Source: Sodalis ligni
GTDB taxonomy: Bacteria; Pseudomonadota; Gammaproteobacteria; Enterobacterales; Enterobacteriaceae
Direction: 5' to 3'
Assembly (NCBI RefSeq): GCF_016865525.2
Contig: NZ_CP075169.1
Location: 5,270,337-5,334,336, forward strand
Length of the DNA stretch: 64,000 nucleotides
Both the position numbers and the translations under genes were made by a program. Shown here one piece after another: positions 41,993-51,278 of the stretch. The first letter of the stretch is position 1. Each line of letters begins with the position of its first letter. The notes below the pieces were generated by a model. It was not told where the DNA came from. It searched no databases and was given only the letters and a program-made list of their open reading frames with translations.

Positions 41993-43671
41993 CTATTGCT
42001 TCGTCAGGCTTATTTTGGGCAAATTGCCCACCCATCCGTTGTAAATATCAGGATTGAAGCCGCTGACCCGCGCGCTGCTGGCGGAAAGGACATCCCGATA
42101 GGCCAGGAATATCACCGGGGGATCTTCGGCCAGGACTTGATAGAGTTTTTGATATATCGGCTTGCGCGCCTGCGGGTCAAGCGTGGCATTACCTTGGGCG
42201 ATAAGCTTATCCACCTCGGGATCGCTGTAACCGATGCGGCTTTGCAGAGTCTGGAACTCCTGTACACCGTCATGGGGATCATTCAAGGTACTTGTCCGGT
42301 AGGAAACCAGGTCAAAATTACCGGCTTTTTGACGTGCCAATAGCGCATTAAAATCCAAAATCTCAGGCTTCAGTACGATACCCAATTGCCGGTAATCTTC
42401 CTTGGCTATGGGCACCAACGCATCAGTAGTAATATTTTGGGTGGTGAGCAGGGTCAGTTCCAGGCGTTTTCCATCCTTGGTACGAATACCGTCACTGCCG
42501 CGTTTCCATCCGGCGTCATCCAATAGCTGGTTGGCTTTTTGCAGATTAAACCGGTAATCATTGTTGCGCTGCGGATCATAAGCCCATGAGATCGGCGCGA
42601 TAGGCTCATTGGCTACCTGCCCATATCCCTGATAAACCACCTCCACCAGTTGCTCACGGTTTAAACCATAAATAAGCGCCTGCCGGACTTTCTTATCGTG
42701 CAAATAATCTCGTTTATGATTGAATGCCACCATGCTGTAATCGCTGGACCCAAACAGATAGATATTGGCGAACCCCAACTGTTTTAATTGCTCGATATCG
42801 TCAGGCCTGGAGGTGAAACCATCATAATCGGTTTCACCGGTCTGGAATAATTGAAAGTTGGTTGCCGCATTGGTTACCCGATAGATAAAACGGGCCATCG
42901 CGGGTTTACCGGCAAAATAAAGCGGATTGGCATGAAATCGGATTTCTTGGCCGGGTATATATTTTTCATAAATATACGGACCATTTCCCAATGGTTTGCC
43001 ATGTAAGGCTCGTAATTCATCCAGGTTGCCTTGCTGATAATGCTTGCCGTAATAGGCTTTCGACAATACCGGTCCACCTATGGTTTGTAATGTTGTCGCT
43101 CCCGGTTCGGTGGTGGTGATGCTGATGGTAAGCGGGTCAATGACTTTAATGCCGGAGATGGAATGCGCTGTCCCTGCCTTATACTCGTTAGCGCCAGCGA
43201 TATGGGCCAATGAAATATCATATTCGCCATCATAGGAGGGGTCATAAAGCAGTGTTAAGGTAAAGGCGATGTCTTGCGCCGTCAGCGGCGATCCATCGCT
43301 ATAAACCAGACCCGGCCGAAGCTTGATGGTATAGGTTTTATTGTCATTGCTTACCTGCCAGGATTGCGCCAGTTCCGGCACCAGCTTGCCTTGGCTATCC
43401 CAGCCGATGAGACGTGCGAAAATCACTTCCGTTACGTTCTCATCCCAGCCATTGGTAAAAAAGTAAGGATTGAAAATACCCTGAGGTTCTGAGATCCCCG
43501 CAACCAGCGTGTCCTTGCGCAATTGGGCTGCGGCGGGAACCGCGGCGGGATCGCTGGCCGGAGTGATTCCTTTGTTTAACGTGTCGGCACGCACGGGAAG
43601 CATTGTCAGCAACAATGGGAAAAGCTGGCAAATATAACGTTGCCCATGGCCTTTCGGCGCAAACTGATCAT
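41993..43671 (-). pseudogene. Peptide-binding protein of the ABC importer (SBP family 5), start frameshifted
   Basis: The mature part is open from 43615 (TTG) to 41993, about 540 residues: PQGIFNPYFFTNGWDENVTE, KLRPGLVYSDGSPLTAQDIA, and YSDPEVDKLIAQGNATLDP are typical of DppA/OppA/NikA binding proteins. The signal peptide in this frame lacks a good start. An ATG at 43671 in another frame (MISLRRKAMGNVIFASF) would give a proper basic n-region and join FPLLLTMLPVRA after one indel in the run TTTTCCC near 43630. Either a TTG start gives a short, weak signal or the gene has a 5' frameshift. Confidence 0.75.
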
Positions 43672-44014
43672 TTTATTATGCCTTGTTGTTTCAATGTTAT
43701 ATTAGTGTTGTAGTTATGTTGTTTGAAACGTCGGTGCGGGTTTCTTTATTTTCCCAGGCAGGGATAGTAGTGATAGAAAACCTCACCATCATCATGGCGC
43801 TTACCATAACAAAATTTTTTTGCTTAAGTATTTGCTAATTTATAATATGTTTATCCATGAATTATCTTTATCATTCATGAGCCATTAGTTTATTTAGATA
43901 AGCCATATTGGCAGCATAAAATACTGCGATTGGTGAAATCTGAATCCAGATTCAACTGCTTCGAAACCAGATGTGGCCCCCTGGAACAGACGGCAAGCTG
44001 CTTGCATGATACAA
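43672..44014. other. Intergenic stretch, importer promoter side
   Basis: No gene is seen. AT-rich sequence that should hold the promoter of the importer operon and the 3' end of the exporter pseudogene. Confidence 0.5.
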
Positions 44015-45442
44015 TCAGCTCCAAATTTCTTTTTGTATAGTCAAGAGCTCATAATATTCACCATTGAGTTTATACAGTTCCTCTGGCGTCCCTTGCTCAA
44101 CAATACATCCCTCTTTCATGACGATGATTTTATCCGCATTTTTAACTGCCCCCATTCTGTGGGTAACAGTGATTGATGTTTTATCGCGTGTACTCTGATA
44201 GAATCGTTTAAAGAAAGCTGCCTCAATACGTGGATCAAGCGCACTCGTAGGCTCATCCAATATTACTATTCTACTTGTATATGAATATAATGCTCTGGCG
44301 ATGGCAAGCCGCTGCCATTGACCACCAGAAAGTTCGGTACCAGAAAATTCTTTTCCTAACAGGTCAGAATACTCCACACCGATTGGTAGTTTGAAACCCG
44401 CATCCAAACAAATTTTTTCTAAAAAAAGCCTATTTCCAATATTATCAATGTCTCCCAGATATATGTTGTCCTCAATACTTAGGACGTAATGTCCAAAATC
44501 TTGAAAAATTGCAGAAATATTTTTCCGCCAAACATTTATATCGATATCATTGATGTTCAATCCGCCGATGGTAATACGACCTACTGAGGGATTATACAGA
44601 CGACATAGCAATTTTATTATAGTACTTTTACCTGCACCATTTTCACCAACTAAAGCTATATGCTCTCCGTCACTTATTTGGAAATTTAATTTATTTACCG
44701 CACATTTACCATCCGTATATGAAAATGAGACATCTTCAAATTTTATTGTTTTATCCTCAGGCAATACAAAGTATTTTGCATCTTCCTTTTGATGCATGTT
44801 TTCTATATTATATAATTTTCTAAAATATTCAAAGCAAACTGAAAGATACGCCAAGGAGTATACGCCCCATTGACACGTTAGACCAAAATAGGTTATAGAT
44901 TGAATGACTCCCAGCAATTCTCCTGTGGAAATTTTACCATTCGAAAGATATTTCGAAAACCAATGCATTACCAAAATGGCCGTTAATAAATACAAAAATT
45001 CCAGCCTTGCGGCCTTAAGATTTGCTTCTTTCTAATATTGTTTAAATCATGTTCAAGCTCCTCAAAACTCTCTTTATGCTTAGCAATAAAAAATACGAAA
45101 GATTGAAAACTCTAATTTCTTTTGCTAGCGTAGTATTTAATAAAACAGAAATATAATATTTAATTAATCTTGACGCACCGCTTTTTCAGCAAATGCATTA
45201 AAATATCTTTTGAGACTTCGAAACGGCGAGTGCAACCGGAAAGGCTGGGAACAGTAATGCTAAAGGAAGCCACCATACAATGGTGGAAATCAACAAAGAA
45301 AGCGAGGCCAACGTTATTGCATCTCTAAAAACATCAACGAGATTAATTAATAAATTTAGTGGCTTGTTTGACGCCTCTCTTGAAAGTGTTTTGAAATCAT
45401 TGTGGGTTTTTTGTGTTTCAATAATTTTGAGATCATTAATCC

Positions 45443-46597
45443 TAAATAGGTGTGCCTATTAACGCTCCACTTTTGTTTGTCCATGTCCGTTGCCAGGAAA
45501 TGGGGATGCTGCTTTCATAAACTGGGCCACATTTCTTAATAATTGCCACATGTATCGGCATTGATGATTGCGTGTCACCGTTTCATGAAGCGCCAGCCAT
45601 AATAACTCTATCCGGTTTACCCAAGGTGAGTAAATAGGTTGATAAATAATGATAAATTTTGGATTTTCAGCCAGCCAATCCAGCGTTTTTTGGCTCTTAT
45701 GAATGACGTAATTATCAACGATTAGCGTGATAGTTTTCGCGCTGCGGTAGGTACTTTTCAGGTGGCCCAGCATCTGGATAAATAAATCCGAGTTTTTGCC
45801 TATGGCACTGACATAATCTACTCGCCCGGTTCCCGCGTGTAACGCCCCAGCCAGGTAATGTTTTTCGTTTTTACCCGGTGTCGGGATCCGCTTTTGGTGT
45901 CCTTTACATTGCCAGTCAGCGCCGATTTTTGGATTAAGATCAATGTCCACTTCATCCTCATAAAAGACCAGGTGGTCCGCGCAGTTCTTGGTCAACGCCT
46001 CTTCAATTGCAGCCATTTTTTCTTCTTTATGCGGATCCCTGATGTGCAGTGTCGGGGCAGACCTACGCCAGACCAGGCCGGCTTTCGGCAACCATTTACG
46101 CAGCGTTGCAGGATGGAGCGTAGAGTTGAATAGCTTATTGATTTCAATAGATAACAGTTCAGTACTCCAGCGTGAACGAAGATAACCAAAGTCTTGCGGG
46201 GAACGTTGAACCAGCAGGTTTAGCATGCGCATTATAGCTTCAACAGGCCAGCACTTTTGGCGTCCAGGCGGGAGACTTTTTAACCCCTCGACACCAAATA
46301 AAGTAAACCAGTTGATCCATCGACCTACCGATGAGCGCGCGGCACAAAGGCGACGGGCGACATCGGTAACTGAGTCGCCCTGATGCAGCATAAGCATGGC
46401 CATCAGCCGCCGGGCGTGATTTTTATCGCGCGTTTTATGTATCTCTTTTTGCATCTGGCGTCGTTCATTTCGGGGTATAAATGCTATGATCGGCATAACT
46501 CGTCCGGTTGGGTGAAAAGTTCTTTCTGGCGATTGATCAGATCGCTCAAACCGGATTGAGTTCCCTTCGGTGATCTACAATTTGGCACACCTATTTA
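45443..46597 (-). mobile_element. IS630-family element, copy B
   Basis: The inverted ends AATAGGTGTGCC are perfect and bounded by TA on both sides (45443-45444 and 46596-46597). Length about 1155 bp. The transposase is intact, so the copy may be active. Removing it and one TA restores the exporter frame across the site. Confidence 0.9.
45459..46496 (-). CDS. IS630-family transposase, intact
   Basis: 345 residues. N-terminal HTH (DSVTDVARRLCAARSSVGRW), second HTH-like region, and a full DDE triad: FYEDEVDIDLNPKIG, LIVDNYVIHKSQ and SPWVNRIELLWLALHE. It closely resembles the product of copy A, but the two differ at many positions and in their ends, so the copies are separate lineages. It supplies the reference codon (Trp) for the amber stop in copy A. 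Confidence 0.92.
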   Translation of the reverse strand: MPIIAFIPRNERRQMQKEIHKTRDKNHARRLMAMLMLHQGDSVTDVARRLCAARSSVGRWINWFTLFGVEGLKSLPPGRQKCWPVEAIMRMLNLLVQRSPQDFGYLRSRWSTELLSIEINKLFNSTLHPATLRKWLPKAGLVWRRSAPTLHIRDPHKEEKMAAIEEALTKNCADHLVFYEDEVDIDLNPKIGADWQCKGHQKRIPTPGKNEKHYLAGALHAGTGRVDYVSAIGKNSDLFIQMLGHLKSTYRSAKTITLIVDNYVIHKSQKTLDWLAENPKFIIIYQPIYSPWVNRIELLWLALHETVTRNHQCRYMWQLLRNVAQFMKAASPFPGNGHGQTKVER

Positions 46598-46917
46598 GAG
46601 GCAGACAACATGATCTTTTTTTGAGTCAAAAAAGTCGCCTTTTGATTTAGGATACTTTGCAAAGTACTTACAATAGGAGCCAGTATACCAGGAATAACAA
46701 AAGACATAACCCAGGCAATTGAAATCATAAATATATGTATTTGATCACTATGCCCTATTGAGTTTCCTAATTGTATTCCCAGCATGACACTTATAGTTGG
46801 AATAAGCCCTTGAAATATGACTAACAGCAAGAATAAAAATGACAATAATGGCGAAGATGAAAACAAAAGAGAAATTGAGTATTTAAATAACTTATAAAAT
46901 TCTATAGCCTTACTCAT

Positions 46918-47373
46918 TAAACCACCGTTCACAAAGAGTATCGAAATATAATAAAATTTTACTTTCATGAAAATTATGGCTAATAACAAAAGTATTTCAT
47001 AACCTTATGTCATTATGATATTTTGAAGTATAAGCGCTCATTCAGGATTTAACATATCACTTGATTATTATTTGGCAACCTTTTGCTTTAGTTCAAATTC
47101 ACCATAACTTATACATTTTTCTCAAAATGAAATTGCGTATGCGGATTTTATGTATGATTTGCGACCCTCACATAATAACTTTATAGTTCGGTGTCTACGT
47201 TTTTCGAGGTTATGTTCAGGTTAAGATTATTCAAAACCGCCAGTCATAATGCGACGACCCCCAGCTTTGAATATAGGTTTGTCAGTGGCTAAGAACACGC
47301 GTCCCAGGGATACTTAGTGCAAATTGCGCGCCGAATGAAAGCGGCGCGCATTCTACTCTCCCCTCACCAAACC
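46918..47373. other. Gene-free stretch
   Basis: AT-rich upstream region of the exporter gene, then a GC-rich part from about 47320. No gene is seen. Confidence 0.45.
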
Positions 47374-47656
47374 AAATAGGCTGTGTTTGCGTTTGTTTTG
47401 GTCATCAGTATACCATCGCACCTTGCCAGCAGGCCGGCACAGTTGACGGCCACGTTTATCCCCTCCAGGCTTTGATGGAGGACAGCGCGGTCTTGTAACT
47501 CAAAGACGGCAGCGCTGACGTTAAGCGTCTTTGCCAGCTCATCCGGCTTTTTTTATTTCTGCCGGCAATGGCAACCTTGAGACCGGCTGCTTTTGCCTGT
47601 TTGGCGATCATGCCGCCGGTATAACCCGTGGCGCCGTATATCAGTAATGTTTTCAT
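47374..47656 (-). pseudogene. NAD(P)-binding saccharopine dehydrogenase-like protein, truncated
   Basis: The start MKTLLIYGATGYTGGMIAKQ AKAAGLKVAIAGRN is the Rossmann fold opening of the saccharopine dehydrogenase/enoyl reductase group. A slip in a run of A near 47555 moves the frame to KPDELAKTLNVSAAVFELQD and INVAVNCAGLL, after which the family ends and an unrelated tail runs to 47374. It overlaps the VOC gene by four bases. Confidence 0.65.
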
Positions 47657-48057
47657 GATGGGTTGTGCTGCCAGCTTTTATAGACGAATTCCAGGGTATA
47701 GCCGTCGGGGTCGATAACACCGGCGGCATAATAACGCGGATCATAATAAAGGCGCGCGCCAGGCACGCCGTTGTCAGCGGCCCCCGCTCTTATCGCTGCG
47801 GCATAGGCCTCGTCAACCATGGCTGTACTATCGGCAACGAAACCTACGTGTACAGCGCCGCCCGCCGCCGCGCCCTGCCGCAGCCAGAAAAAAATCCGGC
47901 CGTTGGCGCCAAACCCTTTGAGGTCAGGATGTCCCGCGGGCCCATCTCTGCCGTCATAGTCCACGCGTGCTGTGATACCGAGCGGCGCCAGCGCCGCCGT
48001 GTAAAACGCCACCGAACGGTCTGTGTCGCGCACTGATAAAAAGATATGATCGAGCAT
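47653..48057 (-). CDS. VOC-family (glyoxalase/dioxygenase fold) protein
   Basis: 134 residues: MLDHIFLSVRDTDRSVAFYT AALAPLGI at the start, and GVIDPDGYTLEFVYKSW with the metal-ligand Glu at the end, matching single-domain VOC proteins. His4 and the C-terminal Glu are the expected metal ligands. Substrate unknown. Its stop overlaps the start of the truncated dehydrogenase gene, so they formed an operon. Confidence 0.82.
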   Translation of the reverse strand: MLDHIFLSVRDTDRSVAFYTAALAPLGITARVDYDGRDGPAGHPDLKGFGANGRIFFWLRQGAAAGGAVHVGFVADSTAMVDEAYAAAIRAGAADNGVPGARLYYDPRYYAAGVIDPDGYTLEFVYKSWQHNPS

Positions 48058-48244
48058 AGGGCCTCCCTAGATAGTGAAATATGAGAGAACGTGAAATTCT
48101 TTATCACGTATTGAAGGATGTGGCGCATCTTCGCAGGGTTATCAACGTGCGCGATGACTATCAGGAAAAACCGGATCTTTGAGATATTCTCCGGCTGGCG
48201 CCCACGGCAACGGTGAAATATCTCAGTTAGTCCGGATAAGAAAC

Positions 48245-48832
48245 TCAAGGGCGACTTTTCGAGAGCGGTTTGAAAAGCCCTGCTGTCGCGATCTCCACGC
48301 GCCTGCGCGCGGCGGGCTCATCGTCGCCGAATCTGTCTACCGCCCAGGACAATGCCGTCACCAATTCAAAAACCTCGCTGCCATTAACCGCATCAATGGC
48401 GGCACCGGCTTCCCGTGCCCGGCCAAGCAGGTTATTTGTTTGATCCACGAGGGAGGAAATGGCCGGATTCATCGACGCGTCCGATGAACCGCGAGCGGTA
48501 GCGATACATTGAGGCAGGTCATGCCAGATCCGCAGCCGCCACGTCAGCCACACCAGCCATTCAGCAAGCGCATCGCGGGGCGAACGCTCGCGGCCGAGCG
48601 CTTGTGCTTCGGCCCGGGCACTGTCAATGCTTGCCTCCATCACCGCCGCAAGAAGATCTTCCCTGGTGGGAAAATTCCGATAGAGCGTCGCGTTCCCAAC
48701 CCCAGCGCGAAGAGCGATGGCGTCGAGGGAGGCGAGCACGCCTTCAGTTTCGAAGATCTCACGCGCCGCCGCCAAGATTGCGTCGCGGTTCCGTCTGGCA
48801 TCGGCGCGCATCGGCCGTTGTTGAGTAGCCAT
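48245..48832 (-). CDS. TetR-family repressor
   Basis: 195 residues from the ATG at 48832 (MATQQRPMRADARRNRDAIL). The HTH is LDAIALRAGVGNATLYRNFP (about residues 33-52) and the C-terminal half is the ligand domain. An earlier start would add 29 residues that lie inside the operator region, so it is unlikely. It is divergent from an SDR gene, with a strong dyad between them. Confidence 0.88.
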   Translation of the reverse strand: MATQQRPMRADARRNRDAILAAAREIFETEGVLASLDAIALRAGVGNATLYRNFPTREDLLAAVMEASIDSARAEAQALGRERSPRDALAEWLVWLTWRLRIWHDLPQCIATARGSSDASMNPAISSLVDQTNNLLGRAREAGAAIDAVNGSEVFELVTALSWAVDRFGDDEPAARRRVEIATAGLFKPLSKSRP

Positions 48833-48843
48833 TAAATCCCGCC

Positions 48844-48873
48844 TTGACAAAGTGGGGATACTCCCCGTATATA
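48844..48873 (+). promoter_or_regulatory. Sigma70-type promoter of the SDR gene
   Basis: TTGACA at 48844-48849 and TATATA at 48868-48873 with an 18-base spacer, placed about 40 bases before the SDR start and inside the TetR operator. Confidence 0.65.
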
Positions 48874-48889
48874 TGGGGGCAATCCCCAC
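48852..48889. promoter_or_regulatory. TetR operator palindrome
   Basis: GTGGGGAT and ATCCCCAC are the outer arms, and CTCCCC / GGGGG an inner dyad around GTATATAT. The palindrome covers the -10 region of the SDR promoter and starts 20 bases from the tetR start, so it would repress both genes. Confidence 0.7.
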
Positions 48890-48909
48890 ATAATTCCGGA
48901 GTAGAACAC

Positions 48910-49659
48910 ATGACCACATTGTCTGACAAGTTAGAATTGTCTCTGAGCGGACGGACCGTGCTCGTGACCGGCGCTAATGGCGGCCTTGGCCATGAGTTCG
49001 TAACGCAGGCCCTCAAGCGCGGGGCCAGGAAGGTCTATGCCGCGGCACGTACGCCCAAAAGTTGGAACGATGCCAATGTGCAGCAGCTGCCCCTCGATAT
49101 TACCAGCGCCGAAGCGGTCATCCGCGCTGTCGCGATGGCCCCTGACGTCGATCTGCTGATCAACAACGCGGCCATCGCGCCGTCATCCGATTCCATTTCC
49201 GGCCCGGAAGACGAGCTCCGCCGTATATTCGAAACCAACTTCTTCGGTTCGTTGCGCGTCGCGAACGCGTTTGCTCCCATCCTCGCCGCCAATGGCGGCG
49301 GAACGTTGCTGAACATTCTCTCCTCTGCGGCCTGGATTAGCATGCCGACTGCCTATGCGGCGTCGAAGGCTGCTTTCTGGTCGGCGACCAACGCACTCAG
49401 GTTTGAGCTGGAAGGACAAGGAACCCAGGTCGTGGGCCTCATGGTCGGCATGATCGACACGCCGATGGCTGCCAGCTACGATGTCCCGAAAAGCAGCCCG
49501 GCCAGCGTTGTTAGCCAGGCCTATGAAGGCGTCACCACAGGCGCGCTTGAGGTGCTGGCCGACGATTTGACGCGCGACCTGAAATCCAGGCTGAACACAA
49601 AAGCAGAGGAATTCTACCCCTGGATGCACGCCCAACTGCGCGCATTCTTTTCGGACTGA
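48910..49659 (+). CDS. SDR-family oxidoreductase under TetR control
   Basis: 249 residues from the ATG at 48910. TGANGGLGHEFV, NNAAIAPSSDSI, LNILSSAAWISM and the YAASK active site are present. It is a classical SDR of the kind often found next to a TetR regulator and induced by its substrate. The reaction is unknown. The gene and its regulator have high GC and look horizontally acquired as a pair. Confidence 0.87.
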   Translation: MTTLSDKLELSLSGRTVLVTGANGGLGHEFVTQALKRGARKVYAAARTPKSWNDANVQQLPLDITSAEAVIRAVAMAPDVDLLINNAAIAPSSDSISGPEDELRRIFETNFFGSLRVANAFAPILAANGGGTLLNILSSAAWISMPTAYAASKAAFWSATNALRFELEGQGTQVVGLMVGMIDTPMAASYDVPKSSPASVVSQAYEGVTTGALEVLADDLTRDLKSRLNTKAEEFYPWMHAQLRAFFSD

Positions 49660-49969
49660 TCAGGGTGCCCACTCCGCACGTCTTTCTTCGCTCAAGCCAG
49701 TGGCGCTTCGCCGTCACGGAACTGCTGCAAGGGTGAAGGGCGTGGATGTCCGCACGAAGGCGAAGTCATGTTCCCGCAACGGGAGCGGCAACAGCTATGC
49801 CCGGTGGGGTGACGAGGAACGTATGGTCCATCTAGCCGGGTTCTGGCAGTCGTGATGCGGATCGCCGGCGTCGACGGGACTTGCAAATCGCTTTATAGGG
49901 AGAAATCAACCGCTCCCCGCTATAGAATAACGGTGTGGACCACATGGCTGTTCCAGGACGGGGAGTAAG
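49660..49969. other. Gene-free stretch
   Basis: GC-rich with no accepted gene. A short minus-strand piece GLSEERR near 49690 resembles the GGLSEERAW segment of the group II intron protein and could be an intron scrap, but is too short to claim. Confidence 0.35.
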
Positions 49970-50647
49970 ATGCTACTACATTCGGTATATGATGCGTTTC
50001 GCTGTATGAACCTGCTGGCCACCGTGAGCGAACCCACGGGTATCCGTGAGATTGGCCGCCAATTATCGCTGGATTCGGCAAAAGTTACCCGCATCATGCA
50101 AACGCTGCTGGCGCTGGAGATGGTACATCGCAATGAAAAGCGAAAATACTCTCTCGGCCTTGGCGTGCACCGTTTTTCTGCCCATGCCATTCATAATTCC
50201 GCCTTTTACAAAGCCGTTCTCGAGATACTCGAGGAAGTGGGCAACAAGCCGGTTTCCATTGTCATCGGCGTGTTGAGCGGGCGGGATGTCGTCTATTTGA
50301 TCCATACCCGGCAGGGAAAAAGCGTGGCACGGGCCATAGGGAATTATGATTCAGTCCCGGTTACCGATTCGATTATCGGCATTAAACTTCTTGCCGGACG
50401 CAGCGATGAAGAGATTGTCAGCCTGATTGGCATACACGATTTTCATCTGATAAGAGAGGATATCGACAGCGCCCGGCGCCATCAGGTCATCGTGAAGCGC
50501 TATCCGCCGCATGAGTACCGTATGGCCTGCGCCATTCCGGGAATGCAGGCGGCGATAGCGTTGTCAAACCTGAGCGGCGAACGGCTGGAATTGGAAACGC
50601 TGAAAAAATTCCTGGTTTCGGCGGCGCATAAAATCAGCGGCGGATAA
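49970..50647 (+). CDS. IclR-family transcriptional regulator
   Basis: 225 residues. N-terminal winged HTH (EPTGIREIGRQLSLDSAKVT RIMQTLLALEMV) and C-terminal effector domain (VYLIHTRQGKSVARAIGNYD, ending in KKFLVSAAHKISGG). GGGGAG lies just before the ATG. It is convergent with the sugar-acid operon at 50688-55551 and is the likely regulator of it. Members bind dyads of about 15 bp; a candidate dyad occurs twice at 55714 and 57291. Confidence 0.86.
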   Translation: MLLHSVYDAFRCMNLLATVSEPTGIREIGRQLSLDSAKVTRIMQTLLALEMVHRNEKRKYSLGLGVHRFSAHAIHNSAFYKAVLEILEEVGNKPVSIVIGVLSGRDVVYLIHTRQGKSVARAIGNYDSVPVTDSIIGIKLLAGRSDEEIVSLIGIHDFHLIREDIDSARRHQVIVKRYPPHEYRMACAIPGMQAAIALSNLSGERLELETLKKFLVSAAHKISGG

Positions 50648-50687
50648 GCGCCGCCGGTTTGACATTTCAGGCGCGGAGCGCCCAATG

Positions 50688-51278
50688 TCATCCCATCAGC
50701 GCCGCGGCGCGCCGGCGGGTCAGCGACGGCGGCTGGCTGGGCCGGTAAAGCGCCGACCCGATACCCACGCTATCGTAATGACGCAGATAGTCCGCCATAT
50801 TATTCTCATCAATGCCCCCCACCGCGCAAAACGGTATGGCGTGGGAAAGCGGCCCCTTGATAAGCTGCGGCCAATTCGCCGGCAGCGCCGCCGCCGGAAA
50901 TATTTTCAGCGCATTGACGCCAAGCGCGACGGCGGCAAAAATCTCGGTACTGGTGTAAACGCCAATACAGGTTTTCAGTCCGTGCCGCCCGCAGGCCAGG
51001 ACAACTTTTTCGTCAAGGTTTGGCGTGAGGACATAATCAGCGCCGGCCTGCGCACAGGCCTCCACCAGCGCGGCGGTGACGATGGTGCCCGCCCCCAGAT
51101 TCACCTGAAGCCCGAAGTGCCGTTTAATATCCCGGATACTTTGCGCCCAGTCCGGCGAATTGGCGGGGATTTCCACATCGGTGATGCCGTTATCCAGCAG
51201 GCCGGTGACATGATCGATAGCGTCAGCCGGGCTTATGCCCCGCAAAATGGCGATAACTTTTCCATTAAACAGCATCAT
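50688..51278 (-). CDS. dgoA: 2-dehydro-3-deoxy-6-phosphogalactonate aldolase
   Basis: 196 residues. VIAILRGISPADAIDHVTGL, VEIPANSPDW, NLGAGTIV, VLTPNLD and NALKIFPAAA carry the KDPG/KDPGal aldolase pattern, with the Schiff-base Lys in LKIFP (about residue 126). It splits the 6-phosphate into pyruvate and glyceraldehyde 3-phosphate. Overlaps dgoK by 14 bases. Close to DgoA in motif order and length. Confidence 0.87.
   Translation of the reverse strand: MMLFNGKVIAILRGISPADAIDHVTGLLDNGITDVEIPANSPDWAQSIRDIKRHFGLQVNLGAGTIVTAALVEACAQAGADYVLTPNLDEKVVLACGRHGLKTCIGVYTSTEIFAAVALGVNALKIFPAAALPANWPQLIKGPLSHAIPFCAVGGIDENNMADYLRHYDSVGIGSALYRPSQPPSLTRRRAAALMG

Larger units (their letters stand above)
44015..46917 (-). 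pseudogene. ABC exporter (fused membrane and ATPase domains), split by IS630 and frameshifted
   Basis: The N-terminal part (46917-46598) starts MSKAIEFYKLFKYSISLLFS with the first membrane helices. An IS630 sits at 45443-46597. Beyond it the frame resumes exactly (RINDLKIIETQKTHNDFKTL), then shifts several times between 45210 and 44995. The ATPase domain 44995-44015 is open: Walker A GENGAGKSTIIKLLCRLY, signature TELSGGQWQRLAIARAL, Walker B IVILDEPTSALD. The type resembles peptide or RiPP exporters. No precursor peptide or maturation gene was recognised nearby. Confidence 0.8.

Noticed and set aside
49660..49760. Possible second group II intron fragment (GLSEERR)
   Set aside because: Seven residues of similarity with no RNA domain or reverse transcriptase motif around them.
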